This document shows positions 60,560-64,000 of a stretch of 64,000 nt of DNA, one piece after another; the first letter of the stretch is position 1; each line of letters opens with the position of its first letter. The position numbers and the translations under genes are program-made. The stretch covers positions 1,240,001-1,304,000 of the forward strand of contig JAFEUB010000908.1 in assembly GCA_024529925.1 (NCBI GenBank). Reading direction: 5' to 3'. The stretch comes from Ophthalmolycus amberensis. Lineage: Eukaryota; Chordata; Actinopteri; Perciformes; Zoarcidae. The notes beneath the pieces are model-generated. The model made no database searches, was not told where the DNA came from, and worked only from the letters and a program-made list of their open reading frames with translations.

Positions 60560-60590
60560 CAAAGTGTCCAAGGTCCTAAAGGACACTTTG
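60560..60590. repeat. perfect inverted repeat, 10-base arms
   Basis: CAAAGTGTCC (60560-60569) and GGACACTTTG (60581-60590) pair perfectly around an 11-base loop that contains the palindrome AGGTCCT. Confidence 0.9.
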
Positions 60591-60599
60591 TTCTGAACA

Positions 60600-61503
60600 T
60601 TGAAGATTTATGAGCCTGTGAAGCAAAGAGGATGAAGGAATAACGTTGTGAGTCACTATTCTGTGGTAATGTCAATAAGAGAAAAAAAATATCCACTGTC
60701 TTCAACCGCAAATTAAAAACCACATCGAGACTTCACCTTAGATTTAGTAGATATAAATAACAATGCTGTCCTCCAAACCTCGACATGTTGACCGCATATT
60801 CTCCATGAATACGTAATCTAAGAAAGATATTCACACAAGCGTGACACTTTGACCGACCCAGCAAAGAGTAAACATGTTCTAAATTGATGCAATTGAGCAG
60901 AAAGGGTCACAGGATCATGTGTTAACGAATGTACACATGCTTGGTTCTCAGCACTCTGCGAAGCATCCAACCAACACTTCCCCTTTGACAGCACTCGGTT
61001 GCCCTGGACTCCTCTCCAAAGACTCTCTTTGTAAACAAAGCCTGCTTTTGTTGAGGCCCAGTGCGTCAGAACCATCATCTCCAGAGGGAAAGAGGGATAT
61101 GGAGGAGAGATGTAGTGGTGGGTGGAGAGAGTCAGACACACACAGAGAGAGAAGGAAAGCGTTTAGGTGGGGGTGAAGGGCAGGGGAACTGAGACAGAGG
61201 TCTGGGTAATTGCAGCACAATGGAGATTGTGTTTGATCTCTGAGGTGTCCAGGCCTATTTAGTGGGGAATGTGCCAGGCTGAGGAATGTTGTAGCTCTGA
61301 AAGGCTGAGTTTATCAGGAGTTCAGCAAGTGAGAACAAGAGGGGAAGAGGGGGGGCTTGTAGTTTGAGAGAGATAGAGACAGAGGAGAGAGAGGGACAGA
61401 GTTTAACCAGGCTGCCTTTTCATTATTGGCTAATTATGTCTTTAAAGCCTCTGAGAACTTCACTGTACACACTGTTCACACATGTTGTATGTATTCTATC
61501 ATG

Positions 61504-61536
<33 letters not shown>

Positions 61537-61640
61537 ATTTGAACTGAAGTGAGAAAGGCCAGTCTGATCTGTGGTGCAGTGCAGCAGCAGCAGCCTCCTG
61601 ATAGCAGGGCTAAACTGCTGGAGAGCAGCGAGTGCCCGCA
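60600..61640. other. non-coding stretch, no gene seen
   Basis: Unique DNA with purine-rich parts (61080-61160, 61340-61400) and a CT run at 61505-61536. Overlapping open frames of about 85-107 codons at 60818-61220 have no domain. Confidence 0.55.
61505..61536 (+). repeat. CT microsatellite
   Basis: About 16 CT units with one CG interruption. Confidence 0.92.
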
Positions 61641-61649
61641 CAGAGCAGA

Positions 61650-61870
61650 AGGCTCTTTGAACTCTGTCTGTACTCTCTGCTGCAGAGCTTGAACTGGGTT
61701 AATCGCTATTAATATTTAACATGCTGCCAAAGTTCCAGCCCAGAAACTATATCAAAGCCAAGAGCTCCATCCAGCAGAGCCCTTTCAGTACTCTTCTGTA
61801 GCAAGCTGGCTGGCATAAACACACTGAAGCTGCCGACATGAGACTTGATAAAGTTGTTTAATTCTTTTTT
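61650..61870. promoter_or_regulatory. candidate conserved non-coding element
   Basis: Complex patch with GGGTTAATCGCTATTAATATTTAAC and CATAAACACACTG words; no repeats and no open frame of note. Confidence 0.28.
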
Positions 61871-62209
61871 ATTAAATAAAGGAGGGGATTCTTTGCAAGA
61901 ACAATCAATTTTTCTATTGAGCTTGATATTGTATTTTTTTAAATGATTAGTTTCTCTCTGTATGGAGCATCAAATCAGAGTTTAGATTTGGCTCATTTCT
62001 GTTTTTCTCTCTTACATTTTGGAGTTGTCAATTTGTGTGGTTGCAGATATCTGTAACAACTTCAGCCACAGGCATGTAACATTATGAAGTACAATATATT
62101 GATAAGATACAGTATCAATCAAAAGGAGGAAAAATGAGCAGCTAGAGAGGTTTACTTTGTAATCAACAGTGTAGGGAGGATGGCGCGGTTATGAAACAAC
62201 TTGAGGTCG

Positions 62210-62218
62210 CCAGGGGGC
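62210..62218 (+). promoter_or_regulatory. possible CTCF site
   Basis: CCAGGGGGC matches the centre of the CTCF core; the upstream bases (TCG) fit in one of three positions. It lies about 140 bases before the large CT tract. Confidence 0.25.
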
Positions 62219-62357
62219 TGCTGTGCTGTTGCTTTTGCTCATCTCTCTGTCTGTCTGTTCTGTCAGCTCACAAACTGGATTATTTCATCAGAGTTCAAGC
62301 CTCTATTGCCTCTGCTACTGCAGTCCTTTTCACTCTTTGCCCTCCCCTTTACATCTA

Positions 62358-62529
<172 letters not shown>

Positions 62530-62534
62530 CCCAG

Positions 62535-62650
62535 CGCCAGGACCTCAAACAGCATGGTTAAATACCCAGGCCAATGTGTCGCTCTTCAAAGAGACTCAGG
62601 TAGTGGATATGCTGGCAATGGGCCAAGATCTAAATGAAGAGTTATTGTAG
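62535..62650 (+). other. exon-like segment after the CT tract, unrecognised
   Basis: The CT tract ends in GTGCTCCCAG, a good splice acceptor, and a frame is then open for 38 codons to a TAG. The translation is varied and protein-like (for example QANVSLFKETQVVDMLAMG, ending DLNEELL). ACTCAG|GTAGTG inside it could also be a donor, ending the exon at 62601. I do not recognise the protein. If real, the CT repeat would be an extended polypyrimidine tract. A second frame is also partly open, so chance remains likely. Confidence 0.22.
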
Positions 62651-62659
62651 AGCATTGTG

Positions 62660-62990
62660 GCTGCACTTCACATGGACCTCAGTCGAACCATATTAAGGGG
62701 CCCCACTTGGGCCAAAACCTTCCCACAAGGCAGGTGAAATATAGGCCCTAAGTCCCATTTCACCCCTTCTGAAAACCCCACTAATACCACACAGGGACCC
62801 ATTTTTATTTCACTTCATAAATCAGGCCAGCAGGACGAGGAAGTTCATTTGGCGTAGAAGAGCTTATGTTAGCTTTAGCCCCTGTCGTAAAGTTCCTTCC
62901 TTCGGTACAACTGCCTTCGTTGTTCACCTACAGTAAAAACATCAGAAACCAGGAGCACTTCTCAATGATCAGAATTGCCTTTGATTACTT
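62660..62990. other. non-coding stretch, nothing recognised
   Basis: Unique DNA with CCCC- and GGCC-containing words; no repeat or gene recognised. Confidence 0.6.
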
Positions 62991-62999
62991 AAGATTTAA

Positions 63000-63240
63000 A
63001 AAATGAGTGGTTGTTTGCTGCCACAACTCCTGCCTGATAAAATATTACAGCACAGCTGAAGGGGGAGCTTCGTAGAAGACAAAAGCTGGAAGCAATTTGT
63101 GCAGCCACAAATTAAAGTTATTCAGCACCAAGGGTAATTTAATTACCATTCTTTAAATGTTTGAATGACTTTGACCTTTGGAGTACTCAAAGGCCATGCA
63201 GGTGTATTTACTTAAGCTAATTCAGAATCAGTAACATGAA
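63000..63240. promoter_or_regulatory. candidate enhancer with a paired-type homeodomain palindrome
   Basis: Contains the 15-base palindrome GGTAATTTAATTACC at 63133-63147, which holds TAAT-TTA-ATTA, two TAAT half-sites spaced by three bases. Paired-class homeodomain dimers prefer two- or three-base spacing (family knowledge). Flanking words include CACAAATTAAAG, TTTGACCTTTGG and GCTAATTCAG. No repeats and no coding sense. Confidence 0.38.
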
Positions 63241-64000
63241 AAAAGATCCCAAATCAAACAGACCTCCTCCCTGAATATCTGGTTACCCAAGCACCAGCTC
63301 TGTGTTTGGAAATTAAATTAATATCAATCCACCATGTCATTAGGCCTGTTTTCTCAAAACATTGAAATCTGTCTTAGGCCCCTACCTATTCCCCAAAGCA
63401 AACATTTCAGTGATGAGCTTGACAAGAGAAAAGAAAAGGATAAGAAGAAATCTAGACAATGAAAAGCAGGGAGAAAGACATAAACAACAGCTGAAAAAAG
63501 CTGACAGTGTTTCCCAGGATGCACCTCTCCCAGCATGGCTCATGAATGGAAACAGGTGTGTGTGATTGTGTGGTTGGTCTTGAGGATTGTGGCCTATGTG
63601 GCATGTCTACTGCCTAGGTGATTTGGGTCAATGGAGCACATCTGGTACTAGTCACAACAGAGTGCACACGTCCACGGTCCTCAGACACCCCACCAGGCGA
63701 GTAGTGAGGGAGAGAGGCAAGGGCAAGGAAACATCTGGGTTCTCTCTTTCTCTTTCAAACACACACACTCGTACATTTGGGATTCTGTGCTTTTTGGGGT
63801 TGCTTGGACTCCTCCAGGTGCATGTGGACTTCTGGAGAAGAACAGCAGTGTGTGTTTAAGGGAGGGATGGGGAGGGGTTGATTGACAGCCTTGAGCCAGA
63901 ATGTTCCCTGTGCCGGGTGAGTAACTCTCCCATCATGCCCACTCTCTCTCTTTTGTCTTTTGTTTCTTCCAATAGTTCTTCCCCCATTTTGTTTCTGCAC
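63241..64000. other. non-coding stretch to the window end
   Basis: Unique DNA with short open frames on both strands and no recognised gene. The G-rich stretch at 63860-63877 lies here. Confidence 0.55.
63860..63877 (+). other. G-quadruplex candidate
   Basis: Four G runs (63860-63862, 63864-63866, 63869-63872, 63874-63877) have spacers A, AT and A. Very short loops favour a stable three-tetrad quadruplex. Confidence 0.8.

Overview
The window looks like non-coding DNA from a teleost fish. The evidence is an L2-type LINE retrotransposon whose 3' end has the usual fish form (a 'GCAAGTTTATTTGTATAGCACATTTC' motif in two halves plus a short AAGGC-unit tail), dense CA, CT and GA microsatellites, long C/G homopolymers, and the absence of any prokaryotic-style gene packing. 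The species and locus cannot be identified from the sequence alone.

No host protein-coding gene can be called with confidence across the 64 kb. Most open frames are under about 130 codons, fall in microsatellites or shadow simple sequence, and resemble no protein family I recognise. Four short segments (32564-32827, 34739-34917, 59537-59610, 62535-62650) have weak exon-like properties and are listed at low confidence. No tRNA, rRNA, snRNA, CRISPR array or known viral insertion was seen.

Layout: 1-480 holds a probable old interspersed repeat. From 480 to 30150 there is unique DNA with patches rich in homeodomain and octamer motifs (best at 10780-10935, 17770-17915, 18720-18985, 21480-21625, 23390-23620 and 29045-29300), separated by microsatellites. 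These include a 34-base C run at 19168-19201 and an opposed GT/CA pair at 19701-20191. From about 30159 to 32096 lies a 5'-truncated L2 LINE on the minus strand, with most of its reverse transcriptase readable and one frameshift. From 32100 to 64000 the same style of unique DNA continues. It carries several inverted repeats (33068-33110, 46141-46168, 47539-47623, 51289-51317, 60560-60590), G-quadruplex candidates (56565-56596, 63860-63877, minus strand 44588-44611) and a long CT tract (62358-62524).

The overall picture fits a large intron or a gene desert around a developmental gene, where patches of unique sequence with TAAT-type and octamer sites could be enhancers. That is inference: conservation cannot be tested here, and no enhancer call is above low confidence.
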